This document shows, piece by piece, positions 1 to 11,395 of a stretch of 33,851 bases of DNA. A program made the translations under genes and the position numbers. The number at the start of each line of letters is the position of its first letter. Positions within the stretch are counted from its first letter, which is position 1. Below the pieces are notes generated by a model. It was given only the letters and a program-made list of their open reading frames with translations, made no database searches and was not told where the DNA came from. The DNA is taken from NCBI GenBank assembly GCA_947259105.1, contig CAMYKU010000041.1:1-33851 (forward strand). The letters run 5' to 3'. Origin of the DNA: an uncultured Alphaproteobacteria bacterium. GTDB taxonomy: Bacteria; Pseudomonadota; Alphaproteobacteria; UBA8366; JADFVY01.

Positions 1-75
1 CGAAAGTTAGGGGCGGGTTGACACGTCCTGGGGGGGCGTGCGGAACGTCAGGCGCGGTGCATCACCGCGCGCCCG

Positions 76-486
76 TCAGTCCGCCCCCGCGATCGCCTCG
101 ACCTCGAGCACGAAGTCCTCCTTCACCAGCCGGTCGACGATCAAGAGGGTGTTGGGCGGGAAGACGTCGCCGCCGAACCAGCCCGGGAAGTGCTCGGCGC
201 GCAGGCGCATGAAGTGGGGGATGTCCTGCGAATGCACGAGGTAGGTGGTGAACTTGATCACCGCGCGCCAGTCGAGCCCGAGTCCGGCCAGCACATCGTG
301 CAGGTTCGCGAACACCCGATGAAACTGCGCGTCGAAATCGCCGGCGCCGACGACCTCGCCCGCCGCGCCGACCGAGAGCTGCCCGGCAAGGTAGACGGTG
401 CGGCCGCCCTCGATGCAGCCGACATGGGAATACAGCCCCTGCGCCGGCGCGGCGCCTTCCGGGTTCTCGTACCAGACCTTGACCAT
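76..486 (-). CDS. RidA/YjgF/YER057c family protein
   Basis: This 136-residue protein has the length and fold pattern of the RidA (YjgF/UK114) family. Family members hydrolyse reactive enamine/imine intermediates to ketoacids or act in related small-molecule deamination; they are usually cytosolic trimers. Visible family features are the AGQLSV segment (residues about 34-39), the FANLHDVLAGLGLDW helix region, the KFTTYLV strand and a C-terminal LEVEAIA strand. The canonical catalytic Arg region near the C-terminus (RPAR.AVxV) is not conserved: the segment reads PNTLLIVDRLV. It may therefore belong to a RidA subgroup without classical imine deaminase activity. The ATG at 486 has a GGAGAG ribosome site and begins 21 bases after the presumed end of the MFS gene, so the two are probably cotranscribed. 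The family call is firm; the substrate is unknown. Confidence 0.88.
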   Translation of the reverse strand: MVKVWYENPEGAAPAQGLYSHVGCIEGGRTVYLAGQLSVGAAGEVVGAGDFDAQFHRVFANLHDVLAGLGLDWRAVIKFTTYLVHSQDIPHFMRLRAEHFPGWFGGDVFPPNTLLIVDRLVKEDFVLEVEAIAGAD

Positions 487-507
487 GGCTTCTCTCCGTC
501 GTTGCGA

Positions 508-1639
508 TCAGTCTTCGGCGCGGTGCCGGCCGATGCGCCGGCGCGCGACCAGAGCCAGCACGAACACCGGCGCCAGCAGCAGGGCGCCGGGCGATGAAGG
601 CGAGGCCGGCCCAGACCGGGCCGAGGATCCGCCCCATGCTGGCCGCCGCCTGCGCCGCACCCAGCGCCCCGCCCTTCCAGTCGTCCGGCGCGATGCGGCT
701 GACCAGGCTCTGCAGCGAGGGGTTGGTGATGCCCTGGCCGAGCGCCAGCAGCGCGAAGGCCGGCATCAGCCACCAGGCGCTGGGGGCCGGCGGGATCGCC
801 AGCATCCCGGCCATCAGCAAGATGATGCCGGCCAGCACCAGCCGGGCCTCGCCGAAGCGGTGCGCCAGCCGGCCGAGCAGCCCGCCCTGGACGATCGCCA
901 TGCAGATCCCGGCGAAGCCGAGCAGCAGCCCGACCTCGCGGGGGCCGAGGCCGAGCACCGCCTCGCCCCACAGGGCGAAGCTCGATTCGAGGCCCGAGAA
1001 CACGAAGAACCCGGCGAAATACACCGCCAGCAGCATCAGCAGCAGCGGCATCGAGAACACCCGCAGCGCCGCCGTCCTGTCCTCCTCGCGCACCACGTGG
1101 CGCTCGGGCTCGCGGATCAGCACCGCGCCGATCGCCAGCGCCAGGACCGAGGCTCCGGCGGACGCCAGGATCGGCAGCTCGAAATTCGGCTCGTCGCCGC
1201 CGACCGCCAGCGCGCCGAGGAACGGGCCGATCACGAAGCCGATGCCGAAGGCGGCGCCCAGCATGCCCATGCCGCGGGCGCGCCGGTCGGGTCCGGTGCT
1301 GTCGGCGACCCAGCCCTGCCCGGCCGCCATCCAGCCGCCCATGGCGCCGGCGAGCGCCCGGCTGGCGAACAGCTCCCCCAGCCCCGAGACATAGGCGAGC
1401 CAGACGTAGGAAACCGCCGTGCCGGCGAAGCAGATAAGGATCACCGGCTTGCGCCCGATGCGGTCGGACAGCCGTCCCCAGATCGGCGCCGCGAGGAAAT
1501 TGCACGCCGAATAGATCGCGAACAGCCAGGTGACCTCCACGGCGCTGGCGCCGAACCGCCCGGCATAGAACGGCAGCAGCGGCACCACCATGCCAAGCCC
1601 GACGACGATGGCGCAGGTGGAGAGGAACAGAGGCAGCAT
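508..1639 (-). CDS. MFS transporter (TetA/MdtG-like), apparent 1-base frameshift near 3' end
   Basis: A major facilitator superfamily antiporter of the inner membrane, probably a drug/H+ exporter. Seen: about twelve hydrophobic segments, the motif-A loop WGRLSDRIGRKPVIL after TM2, and the second-half loop GRLAHRFGEARLVLAG. Translation from ATG 1639 proceeds normally to WAGLAFIARR, where the original frame loses its hydrophobic character and runs on through the RidA gene. Shifting by one base in the G/C run at about 582-591 restores a last membrane helix (LLLAPVFVLALVARRRIG) and a TGA at 508-510, just before the RidA ribosome site. The annotated span is thus one base longer than a multiple of three; the repaired protein would be about 376 residues, normal for the family. 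Either a sequencing indel or a recent mutation is possible. Start choice is moderately sure because no strong ribosome site is seen. Confidence 0.8.
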
Positions 1640-1714
1640 GGGCGGGGTTCGGTCTTGGGGTTGGGACGGGGTGCGGGCCGGCCGGGACCGCACACGGCGA
1701 CGTCCCGGGGAGTG

Positions 1715-1742
1715 GGTATACAGGATTTTCGCTGCCGTGAAA
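1715..1742 (-). promoter_or_regulatory. Possible sigma70-type promoter for the MFS/RidA pair
   Basis: Read on the minus strand, TTTCAC (1742-1737) and TATACC (1720-1715) are separated by 16 bases, in the 260-base intergenic stretch before the MFS gene. The match is partial. The rest of the stretch 1640-1899 shows no gene. Low confidence. Confidence 0.22.
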
Positions 1743-1899
1743 CGCCTAATGCTGCGGGGAGCCGGGGGCTGGCGCAGGCCGTTGTTTGCGTCCGCTCCGT
1801 GCACAGGCTCCTCATCCTGAACCTGTCGCGCGGTCAATGTACGACGGATATCGCGGCGTTAAGGAGAAGCGGCTCGGATTGAAGGGGCGTGTCCATTAC

Positions 1900-3273
1900 T
1901 TACCGGCGGTCGGTCGGCCGGTTTGGCCAGCCATCGAGCGGATAGTGCCCGGTAATCCTGTGTTGGGGAAACCGTTCGAATTCGCATTGCGTTTGCTGCT
2001 TACCACCCCAGAACGACAATACCGCATCGCCGGCATGTATATACGGTTTGCCTTCGAACTTGAACGCCGAGAGCGGCGCGTCGCGATGCGGATTGTCCAG
2101 CATCCGGAAGTTCATCGGGCCCAGATACAGGCCGGCGATGGCCGAATCCGTTGTCGATTTCGTCGGCGGATCGACTTCGACGATCCAGTGGGCGTCCCAT
2201 CCGCAACCGGCGCTGGACGGATAATCCATCTGCGCGACATAATCCGTTTCGCCGTCCAGGTCGAAATCCAGCGCCGCGCTCCTCACGTTGACGTCCCTGT
2301 CGGCACCGTAAGCACCGTCGAAGCCGGGGCGTCGCTGACTGTTATAGGCTTCGGCACTGATCGGGGTCGCGACGGTCCAGGGAACGTAATCGACTTCCAT
2401 GTCCGCCACGGCCCGGCATAACGCTTCGTTGCCGCCGGGTGCGTTGCTCCGGATAACGACATCGGCGGTCCTGGCCAGCGAACAAAGGGCCAGCTTCGAC
2501 CCGTCGGGCGCGAGCCATGACACCAGCCCCACCTGCCGTTTCTCTCCGAAGCGCCCGGTCACCACGACCGGTTCGCCGGCCACGGTCAGAAAATGCTCGC
2601 TATTGCCCCAATAGACCCATCGCAGATCCTCATATTCGGATCTCGTTTCTCTGTCATAATACGGGATAAAGAGCCGACCGTGCTCGGAGACGACATCGGC
2701 AATGGCGGCGCTTCCACAGGTTCCGCCGCCCGCGAACATGCCGAGCGTTTCCAGCTTCCCGTCGCTGTCGTAGTCAACCGCCAGCGCTTTCGTAATCCAA
2801 TAGCGCTCGCCGAAGGGAGAACCCTGAACAAGCGGCCGGCTATTCGCATAACTCAAAGGCTCGAACTCTACAAAACGTTGCTGCAGGGTTCCGTCATTCA
2901 CGGCGTTCCGGACCTCTTCGCAGATCGCCCGCGCCTTCTCATTCGTCATCCAGCCGATCTTGGTCAGTTCGGCAATCCGCGCTTCGCAGGCCGCCTTCAG
3001 GCAGGCCGCGTCGGCGCAGCCGTTGCGGACATCGCGCAGCCAGGCGCGCTGTTCTGTGCGCAGCGCCATCGCATCGTCGGTCTTCGCCCGCGCCCGCACG
3101 TACCGGTCGCCCAGCAGCTCGTCCAGCCCCGACAGCGCCTCATCGCCGCAGATCGTACGCTCGATCTCCGTCCCCGCTTGTCCGCAGTCGAAGCTGGCGG
3201 CGTCCGCCGGGGCGGCGGGCGCTACGAGAGCAAGGGCGAGGATGGCCAGGACGGCCGGGGCGAGATATCTCAT
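1900..3273 (-). CDS. Secreted protein with LprI/DUF1311-like N-terminal domain
   Basis: A 457-residue exported protein. Residues 1-26 form a Sec signal peptide (MRYLAPAV followed by an Ala/Leu-rich core, ending near ADAA-S). Residues about 28-105 match the lysozyme-inhibitor LprI N-terminal (DUF1311) pattern: SFDCGQAGTEIERTIC, LDELLGDRY, LRTEQRAWLRD, and paired Cys at 30/42 and 86/91/96 that probably form disulphides in the periplasm. The remaining ~350 residues are not a family I recognise. They contain VDYDSDGKLETLG and LDFDLDGETDYV, acidic DxDxDG-type loops like those of calcium-binding or FG-GAP-like repeats. ATG 3273 was preferred over an upstream start at 3300 because AGGAAG lies eight bases before it and it gives a clean signal peptide. 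The function is unknown; lysozyme inhibition is only suggested by the N-terminal family. Confidence 0.7.
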   Translation of the reverse strand: MRYLAPAVLAILALALVAPAAPADAASFDCGQAGTEIERTICGDEALSGLDELLGDRYVRARAKTDDAMALRTEQRAWLRDVRNGCADAACLKAACEARIAELTKIGWMTNEKARAICEEVRNAVNDGTLQQRFVEFEPLSYANSRPLVQGSPFGERYWITKALAVDYDSDGKLETLGMFAGGGTCGSAAIADVVSEHGRLFIPYYDRETRSEYEDLRWVYWGNSEHFLTVAGEPVVVTGRFGEKRQVGLVSWLAPDGSKLALCSLARTADVVIRSNAPGGNEALCRAVADMEVDYVPWTVATPISAEAYNSQRRPGFDGAYGADRDVNVRSAALDFDLDGETDYVAQMDYPSSAGCGWDAHWIVEVDPPTKSTTDSAIAGLYLGPMNFRMLDNPHRDAPLSAFKFEGKPYIHAGDAVLSFWGGKQQTQCEFERFPQHRITGHYPLDGWPNRPTDRR

Positions 3274-3488
3274 GGGCAACGCTTCCTGTCGGTCCGTCAC
3301 GTTACGCCCGCATGGTGGCGGAAATATGCTTATGAATGGTTAGCGGGGGTGGTTGTCTCTGTGGTTAGTCCGCCGCCACGAACAGACGTGAACCGGCTCG
3401 CGCCGGTCCCTTCGCGCCGACAGGGGCGACGGATCGGAGATCCGCCGCCGCTCCCGGGGCCAGCCCGGCGCTCGGTGTTCGCTCGCGC

Positions 3489-5333
<1,845 letters not shown>

Positions 5334-5476
5334 GCAGGCTCCCGGGGGCAAGGGCGGGCCGGCGCGCGCGGCGTCTATCCCGCCGAACGCGCCCGAAATA
5401 TTACGGTGAACCACAAAGTATCTTGGGCCACCGCCGGCCGCAACTCAAGACGAGTCCGGTGAACCGGGGGGACCGC

Positions 5477-6442
5477 CTATTGCGACAGCGGCCGAAGCGT
5501 CAGTTCCGCCGGCGTTGCCGGTACGAAGCCGTATTTGGCGTAGATAGCCTGCGCCGCGTCGGTCGCGAGATAGGCGAGGTACTGCTCCGCATTCTCCGCG
5601 TTGCGGCCGGTCTTGAGCCGGCCGATCGCGTAGCCGACCTCGTCCGCCTTGTTGAGCGGCGCCTGGATGGCCACGCCGTCGATCTTGCGGCCATGCTTCT
5701 TCGCCTCGACCACCTCGGTGACCCAGACGATGCCGACATCGGCCTCGCCCTTCTCGATCCGGTCCGGGGTCTCGCGGTGATGGCGCGCGGTGAACCAGGT
5801 CTTGCCCTCGATCGCCCAGCAGCTGCGGCATTCGGCGTTGGCCGTAACCTTCTCGTACAACCCCATGTCCTTGAGCATCGCCGAGCCGTAGAACTTGAAG
5901 ATGCCCTCGGTCAGCGGGTTCGGGTGCGACTGCACCAGGTCGTCGCGGCCGAGATCCTGCGGCCCCTCGATGCCCTTCGGATTGCCCTTCGCGACCATCA
6001 GTTCGAGCTTGTTGTGGGTGTAGATCATGTAGCTGTCCATGATCTCCTTACCCGCGAGCGTCTTCAGGTGACCGAGATTGACGCTGGCATAGATATCCGG
6101 GTTCATCGCCGTGTCCTTGCCGTCGATCTGGCCCTGCTTGAGTATCTGCCCCTTGAGGATCTGCCCCGGCGGGATGGTCTCGACATAGACCGACTCGATG
6201 TCCGGGTGCCCGGCCAGGAAATCCTGGATCAGCTCCTCCATGACCATGAACTGGTTGCCGGCGAGATACATCACCAGATCGGCGCTGTAGGAATCGCCGA
6301 TATCGCCGTATTCAATCTGTCCGCCCTGCAGAAACGTCCGGTAGTCCTTGCTATGCCCCGCGTCCTGCGCCATCGCCCCGCCGGTGAAAAGCGCAGCCGC
6401 GGCCAGTACCGCGCCAAGGCCAAACTTCGTCGTCGCTGTCAT
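5477..6442 (-). CDS. Periplasmic substrate-binding protein (type 2 PBP, ModA/SBP_bac_11-like)
   Basis: A 321-residue exported binding protein. Residues 1-25 are a signal peptide cut near AMA-QD. The mature part has the bilobal type 2 PBP pattern: IYASVNLGHL, YTHNKLELMVAKGNPKGI (the lobe-crossing strand typical of molybdate, tungstate and sulfate binders), ADVGIVWVTEV and KTGRNAENAEQYLAYLATDAAQAIYAKYGFVP (split here for description only). These last two resemble the ModA C-terminal region. An unusual pair of cysteines, ECRSCW, lies around residues 205-210 and could form a disulphide. No ABC permease or ATPase gene adjoins it, so it is an orphan binder or partners with a transporter elsewhere. 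The ATG at 6442 has GGAGAGG 11 bases upstream. The ligand is not determinable; an oxyanion is a reasonable guess. Confidence 0.75.
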   Translation of the reverse strand: MTATTKFGLGAVLAAAALFTGGAMAQDAGHSKDYRTFLQGGQIEYGDIGDSYSADLVMYLAGNQFMVMEELIQDFLAGHPDIESVYVETIPPGQILKGQILKQGQIDGKDTAMNPDIYASVNLGHLKTLAGKEIMDSYMIYTHNKLELMVAKGNPKGIEGPQDLGRDDLVQSHPNPLTEGIFKFYGSAMLKDMGLYEKVTANAECRSCWAIEGKTWFTARHHRETPDRIEKGEADVGIVWVTEVVEAKKHGRKIDGVAIQAPLNKADEVGYAIGRLKTGRNAENAEQYLAYLATDAAQAIYAKYGFVPATPAELTLRPLSQ

Positions 6443-6511
6443 GATCGTTCATCCTCTCCTGTTCGCCGGCCGTCCGTTCGACACGCGGCCGGTCCCGCAT
6501 ACGATTAATCA

Positions 6512-6529
6512 CATTCGAATATTAGAATG
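6512..6529. promoter_or_regulatory. 18-base near-perfect palindrome upstream of the binding-protein gene
   Basis: CATTCGAATATTAGAATG is symmetric except for one mismatched pair (positions 6 and 13). It lies in an AT-rich patch about 70 bases upstream of the binding-protein ATG and downstream of the GFA gene's stop. It looks like the operator of a dimeric regulator. I cannot match it to a named regulator. Confidence 0.45.
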
Positions 6530-6583
6530 GATCCAGGTCGCCACGCAAGGGGGAGGGTCGGGCGGGGGGCGAGTCTCGCGGCG

Positions 6584-7066
6584 TCAGCCGAGGAGGGCGC
6601 GGCGGCGGGCGAGGCTTTCCTCGGGCCAGTGTTCGGTGCGGTCGTAATACACCTCGACCGCCGGGGTGTCCTGCGGCAGCACGATCCAGGGCTGTTTCGA
6701 CGCGGTGAAGATATGGATATCGGGCGGCAGGCGGTCGGGGTCGTCCAGGGTGCCGACGCGCACGAAGCCGATGGCGGCGCCGGCCCCGGCATAATGGCTC
6801 CACAGGGCGATGCGGCAGCGCGGACAGCGGAATATCCTCTGCCCCTTGCCGCTGTTGGTCGGCGTGTCCACCGCCTCCGGCGCGCCCTGCAGCAGCACCA
6901 CGCGGTCGGCCTCGATCATGGCGTTGAGCGCGAAGGACGCGCCGGTCTCGCGCTGGCACCAGCGGCAATGGCAGCAGTGGACGAACAGCGGCCGGCTGGT
7001 CATCCGGTAGCGCACGTCGCCACAGGTGCAGCCGCCCTCCAGTGAAACATCGCCGTCGCCGGTCAT
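6584..7066 (-). CDS. GFA/CENP-V family zinc protein
   Basis: The 160-residue protein belongs to the GFA (glutathione-dependent formaldehyde-activating enzyme-like, CENP-V) fold, which binds structural and catalytic zinc through Cys clusters. Seen: GGCTCGDVRY (residues 11-20), HCCHCRWCQRETGASF with the CHCxxCQ cluster, and FRCPRCRIALWSHY with the second Cys pair. Most bacterial members have no proven function; true glutathione-formaldehyde activity has been shown for few. The ATG at 7066 follows a strong AGGAGA site eight bases upstream. It sits 31 bases after pgi on the same strand and may be cotranscribed, without a clear functional link. Confidence 0.85.
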   Translation of the reverse strand: MTGDGDVSLEGGCTCGDVRYRMTSRPLFVHCCHCRWCQRETGASFALNAMIEADRVVLLQGAPEAVDTPTNSGKGQRIFRCPRCRIALWSHYAGAGAAIGFVRVGTLDDPDRLPPDIHIFTASKQPWIVLPQDTPAVEVYYDRTEHWPEESLARRRALLG

Positions 7067-7097
7067 CGCCCGCGTCTCCTTTATCGGTGCGCCAGCG

Positions 7098-8411
<1,314 letters not shown>

Positions 8412-8668
8412 GGCCCACCGGGAGTGTGGCCGAGCCAGCCCCGCGGCGCAAGGAGTCGTTGGGTGTGTTCGCACGGCGCCCACAAACGCGGGCCGCCATT
8501 GCATTCTGCCCGTCGTGCCACCCGTACTGGAGCACCGTCCCGGTTCCGGTTAGACTGGCACTGCGCGCAATGGGACAGGTGCGACGTCCGGCTGGACGAG
8601 CCCACCCGGACGTCGCCCGGTGCCAGGGTCGCGCGCAGCTGAAACCGGGCCGACGACTGGACACGCCG

Positions 8669-9145
8669 ATGAAGATATTCCTCGCCGCCGCTGTACTGGT
8701 GCTCATCGCCGGGTCGGCAACCGGCCAACCCGTCGATCCTGTCAAACCCGACGACCCGCAGTCGGCCATACAGCTGCGCAACATGATGCTCGGCCGCTGG
8801 TTCGGCGATTCGCCAACCAAAGACGGTGGGCGAAGGATGCACATTGTGGAGCGCCGCCCCGACGGCACGATGAAAGTCACGTTCCGCCTGATCGATGGCA
8901 AGGGCAATGTGAACGAACAGTCCGAGATCGCGTTATGGGGCGTTTCCGGGCCGGTTTATTTCAGCATCACACGAGGCTGGCTGGACGGACCGGACTTCCA
9001 TCCCGCCGACCCGACCCAATCGATTTACTACGACGCCTACGAAATTCTCGAACTGACCGACCGGACATTCCGGTATCGCCACTTCACGACGGGAAGCGAG
9101 TACCGGATCGACAGGGTAGCGCCCGACTTCGAATTTCCCGAGTGA
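8669..9145 (+). CDS. Small secreted protein of unknown function
   Basis: A 158-residue plus-strand protein. Residues 1-19 are a signal peptide (MKIFLAAAVLVLIAGSATG) and the mature part starts near QPVDPVKPDD. The rest is beta-rich: LGRWFGDSPTKDGGRRMHIV, then MKVTFRLIDGKGNV, FSITRGWLDG and FRYRHFTTGSEYRIDRV. The first of these, with its GxW(F)G segment, recalls small lipocalin-like or lipoprotein sheet domains that begin with a Trp, but I cannot assign a family. It is transcribed away from pgi; the 257 bases between them hold no other gene. A much longer in-frame reading back to 8300 was rejected because it lies antisense to pgi. The ATG is supported by the signal peptide rather than by a clear ribosome site. 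Confidence 0.68.
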   Translation: MKIFLAAAVLVLIAGSATGQPVDPVKPDDPQSAIQLRNMMLGRWFGDSPTKDGGRRMHIVERRPDGTMKVTFRLIDGKGNVNEQSEIALWGVSGPVYFSITRGWLDGPDFHPADPTQSIYYDAYEILELTDRTFRYRHFTTGSEYRIDRVAPDFEFPE

Positions 9146-9219
9146 AACGGTTCGTGCGTGATGATGGCACGAAGGAAATCCAATGCCGTCATAGCAGCCG
9201 CGCCGAATTCTTCAGCCCG

Positions 9220-10035
9220 TTACTGGCTGCCGTTATCGGCTCGAAACGACTCGATGGTCTTGCGGTGGGCGTCGTATTCCGGCCGCCCGGCTCGGATCTC
9301 GGCGTCGTAGGCCGCGGCGAAGGCGGCGGCGGCCCGGGCCGCGCCGAACGAATTGCCCTCCCGTTCAGCGGCGTTGTGCTCGAGAATCAGACCCAGCAGA
9401 TGATCGGGCGCGTACTGCTTCATGATCGCGACCTGATTGCGCACATTTTCGAGTTCGCCCATCACCTCGTAGATCAGCCCCATATGGTAGTGGGCATCGG
9501 CGTCGAGCCTGGCGACGCGCTCATATGCCTGGATCGCCATCGGCGCGAATTCCAGCGCTTCGTCGATGTTGTCCTGCTCGCTCGCCATGACCACCCGGTT
9601 GAAGAGCCGGTCCGCCGCCTCGCGGGGGCTCATGTTGGCAATATCCGGTTGCCCGGTTGCCGCGGAGGGAGCCGCGGGCGCGGATGGCGGCGGCGCGATG
9701 CCCGGGTTCTCGCCGGGCATGAATATGACTCCCGCCGCGACGACGACGACACCCAGCACGATGACGGAGTACAGCACGACGGTCGGCGCATTCCACCGTT
9801 TCGGCGCGGGTCGTGCACCCAGCGCCGCGCCGCAGTGGTGGCAGAACCTGGCGTCCGGCTGCGCAGGCGTCCCGCAGGACGGGCAGAACGGCCCGGTTGC
9901 CGCCTGGCCGGCGCCGCCCGATTGTTTTCTGGCCTGCCGGTTGCGGTCGCGGGCCTGGCGTTTGCTCTGTTTCAACGTTCTTACGATCCGGGTTATTGCA
10001 GGTATGTTCGATTCAGCATGCCAATCACGATACAC
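9220..10035 (-). CDS. Zinc-ribbon, single-pass membrane protein with TPR-like C-terminus
   Basis: About 271 residues from the proposed GTG start. A basic N-terminal stretch (KQSKRQARDRNRQARKQ) precedes a zinc ribbon, CPSCGTPAQPDARFCHHCGA, with Cys 51/54 and 65/68. One membrane helix follows (about 84-106, VVLYSVIVLGVVVVAAGVIF). After a Pro/Ala linker the C-terminal part is helical with a TPR-like repeat (ALEFAPMAIQAYERVARLDADAHYHMG, described in pieces). The topology suggests a cytosolic zinc ribbon and a periplasmic helical domain. GTG 10035 lies seven bases after the upstream protease stop and has AGGGAC upstream, hinting at cotranscription. Other possible starts are ATG 10080, which overlaps the protease, or TTG 9975. 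The function is unknown. Confidence 0.65.
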   Translation of the reverse strand: MYRDWHAESNIPAITRIVRTLKQSKRQARDRNRQARKQSGGAGQAATGPFCPSCGTPAQPDARFCHHCGAALGARPAPKRWNAPTVVLYSVIVLGVVVVAAGVIFMPGENPGIAPPPSAPAAPSAATGQPDIANMSPREAADRLFNRVVMASEQDNIDEALEFAPMAIQAYERVARLDADAHYHMGLIYEVMGELENVRNQVAIMKQYAPDHLLGLILEHNAAEREGNSFGAARAAAAFAAAYDAEIRAGRPEYDAHRKTIESFRADNGSQ

Positions 10036-10042
10036 TTGGTCC

Positions 10043-11395
10043 CTAGCCGCCGATATCGGGCACTTCGGCGGTTGCCTCAACGCCCTCCGGGTCGCCGACG
10101 ATGACGAAGGTCAGATCGCCCGGTTTCAGCAGCGACTTCGCAACGCGGGCGATGTCGTCCTTCGTCACCGCCTCGATATAGGCGTTGCGCCGGTCGATAT
10201 AGTCGATGCCGAGATCGTTGTACTGCATGCCGACCAGCATGCGGGCGATGCTGGCGGTGCTGGTGAAGCGCAGCGGGAACGAGCCGGTGAGGTATGTCTT
10301 CGCGTCCTTCAGCTCCGCCTCGGTCACGCCGCCGGCGCCCATGCGGCCCCATTCGGCGCGGATCACCGCAAGCGATTCGCCGACCCGGGAATTTTCCGTC
10401 GACACGCCGCCGGTGTGGACCGCGGCGGCATCCATCGATGACAGATAGCTGTACACCGAATACGCAAGGCCGCGCTTCTCGCGCACCTCGTCATACAGGC
10501 GCGATGCGAAGCTGCCGCCGCCGAGCACATAGTTCATCACGTAGGCGGTGTAGTAGTCGGGGTGGTCGCGCTTCAGGCCAGCGTGGCCGAACAGCACAAC
10601 GCTTTGCGGCACGTCCTGGCGGACGATGAAGGTCTGGCCGGCGGCGTATAGGGTCGCCTCGGGGAGTTGCACGGGCGATCCTGTCGCCGGCAGACCGCCG
10701 AAGGCGCGGTCCAGCAACGGGCCCAGCTCGTCCGGCGTGATGTCGCCAACGACGCCGACGATCAGCTGGTCGCGGGCGAACCGTTCGGCGACCAGGCGGC
10801 GCATGTCCGCCACCGTGACGGACGCGATCGATTGCGGCGTACCGCCGACAGGCATGCCGTAGGGATGGTCCGGGAAGACCGCCTTCCACCAGACCCGCCC
10901 GGCGATCTCGTCGGGATCCGTCGACTGCCGGGCCAGCACGGCCAGGATCTGCTGGCGAATCCGTTCCACCGCATCCGTATCGAACCGCGGCGCGGTGAGC
11001 GCCAGCCGCAGCAGCGCCACGGCCTCGTCCCGGCTGCGGTTCAGAGTCTTGAAACTGCCGCGGATGGTGTCGGTGCCGGCCGAGAAGCGCATCTCGACAG
11101 CAAGGTCCGACAGTTTCCGCTGAAAGGCCTGGCTGTCCATGTCGCCCGCGCCTTCGTCCAGCAGGCTGGTGGTCATATCGGCGAGGCCCGCCCTGCCGGC
11201 CGGGTCCAGCGCCGCACCGCCGCGGAACGAAAACTCGATCGCCACCAGCGGCACCAAGCTGTCGCGCACCAGCCAGGCCTCGATACCGCCGGGGCTGACC
11301 ACCCGCTCGACGCTGACCGCGGACGCGGCGCCCGGCGCCAGCAGCACGGCGGCGGCGAGCAGGAGCCGGGTCAGGGCGGATCGGAACGCCGTCAT
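10043..11395 (-). CDS. M16 family peptidase-like protein, non-catalytic partner
   Basis: A 450-residue exported insulinase/pitrilysin-fold protein. An N-terminal signal peptide (LLLAAAVLLAPGAASA) places it in the periplasm. The region where active M16 enzymes carry HxxEH reads GRAGLADMTTSLLDEGAG, so the zinc site is missing. The C-terminal M16 region retains the Arg/Tyr-type substrate-binding area (YDEVREKRGLAYSVYSYL). It is therefore the inactive half of a two-subunit M16 protease whose active half is encoded immediately upstream; the genes overlap by four bases (ATGA), a strong sign of coupled translation. Heterodimeric M16 pairs of this sort are known in bacteria and mitochondria (for example the mitochondrial processing peptidase). 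The substrate is unknown. Confidence 0.9.
   Translation of the reverse strand: MTAFRSALTRLLLAAAVLLAPGAASAVSVERVVSPGGIEAWLVRDSLVPLVAIEFSFRGGAALDPAGRAGLADMTTSLLDEGAGDMDSQAFQRKLSDLAVEMRFSAGTDTIRGSFKTLNRSRDEAVALLRLALTAPRFDTDAVERIRQQILAVLARQSTDPDEIAGRVWWKAVFPDHPYGMPVGGTPQSIASVTVADMRRLVAERFARDQLIVGVVGDITPDELGPLLDRAFGGLPATGSPVQLPEATLYAAGQTFIVRQDVPQSVVLFGHAGLKRDHPDYYTAYVMNYVLGGGSFASRLYDEVREKRGLAYSVYSYLSSMDAAAVHTGGVSTENSRVGESLAVIRAEWGRMGAGGVTEAELKDAKTYLTGSFPLRFTSTASIARMLVGMQYNDLGIDYIDRRNAYIEAVTKDDIARVAKSLLKPGDLTFVIVGDPEGVEATAEVPDIGG

Noticed and set aside
62..507. Read-through of the MFS frame giving a 591-residue product.
   Set aside because: After about residue 420 the product is Arg/Gly-rich and overlaps RidA in a different frame; a frameshift explains it better.
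398..1882. Plus-strand open frame opposite the MFS gene.
   Set aside because: His/Gln/Arg-rich composition with no signal, domain or ribosome site; a shadow of the minus-strand gene.
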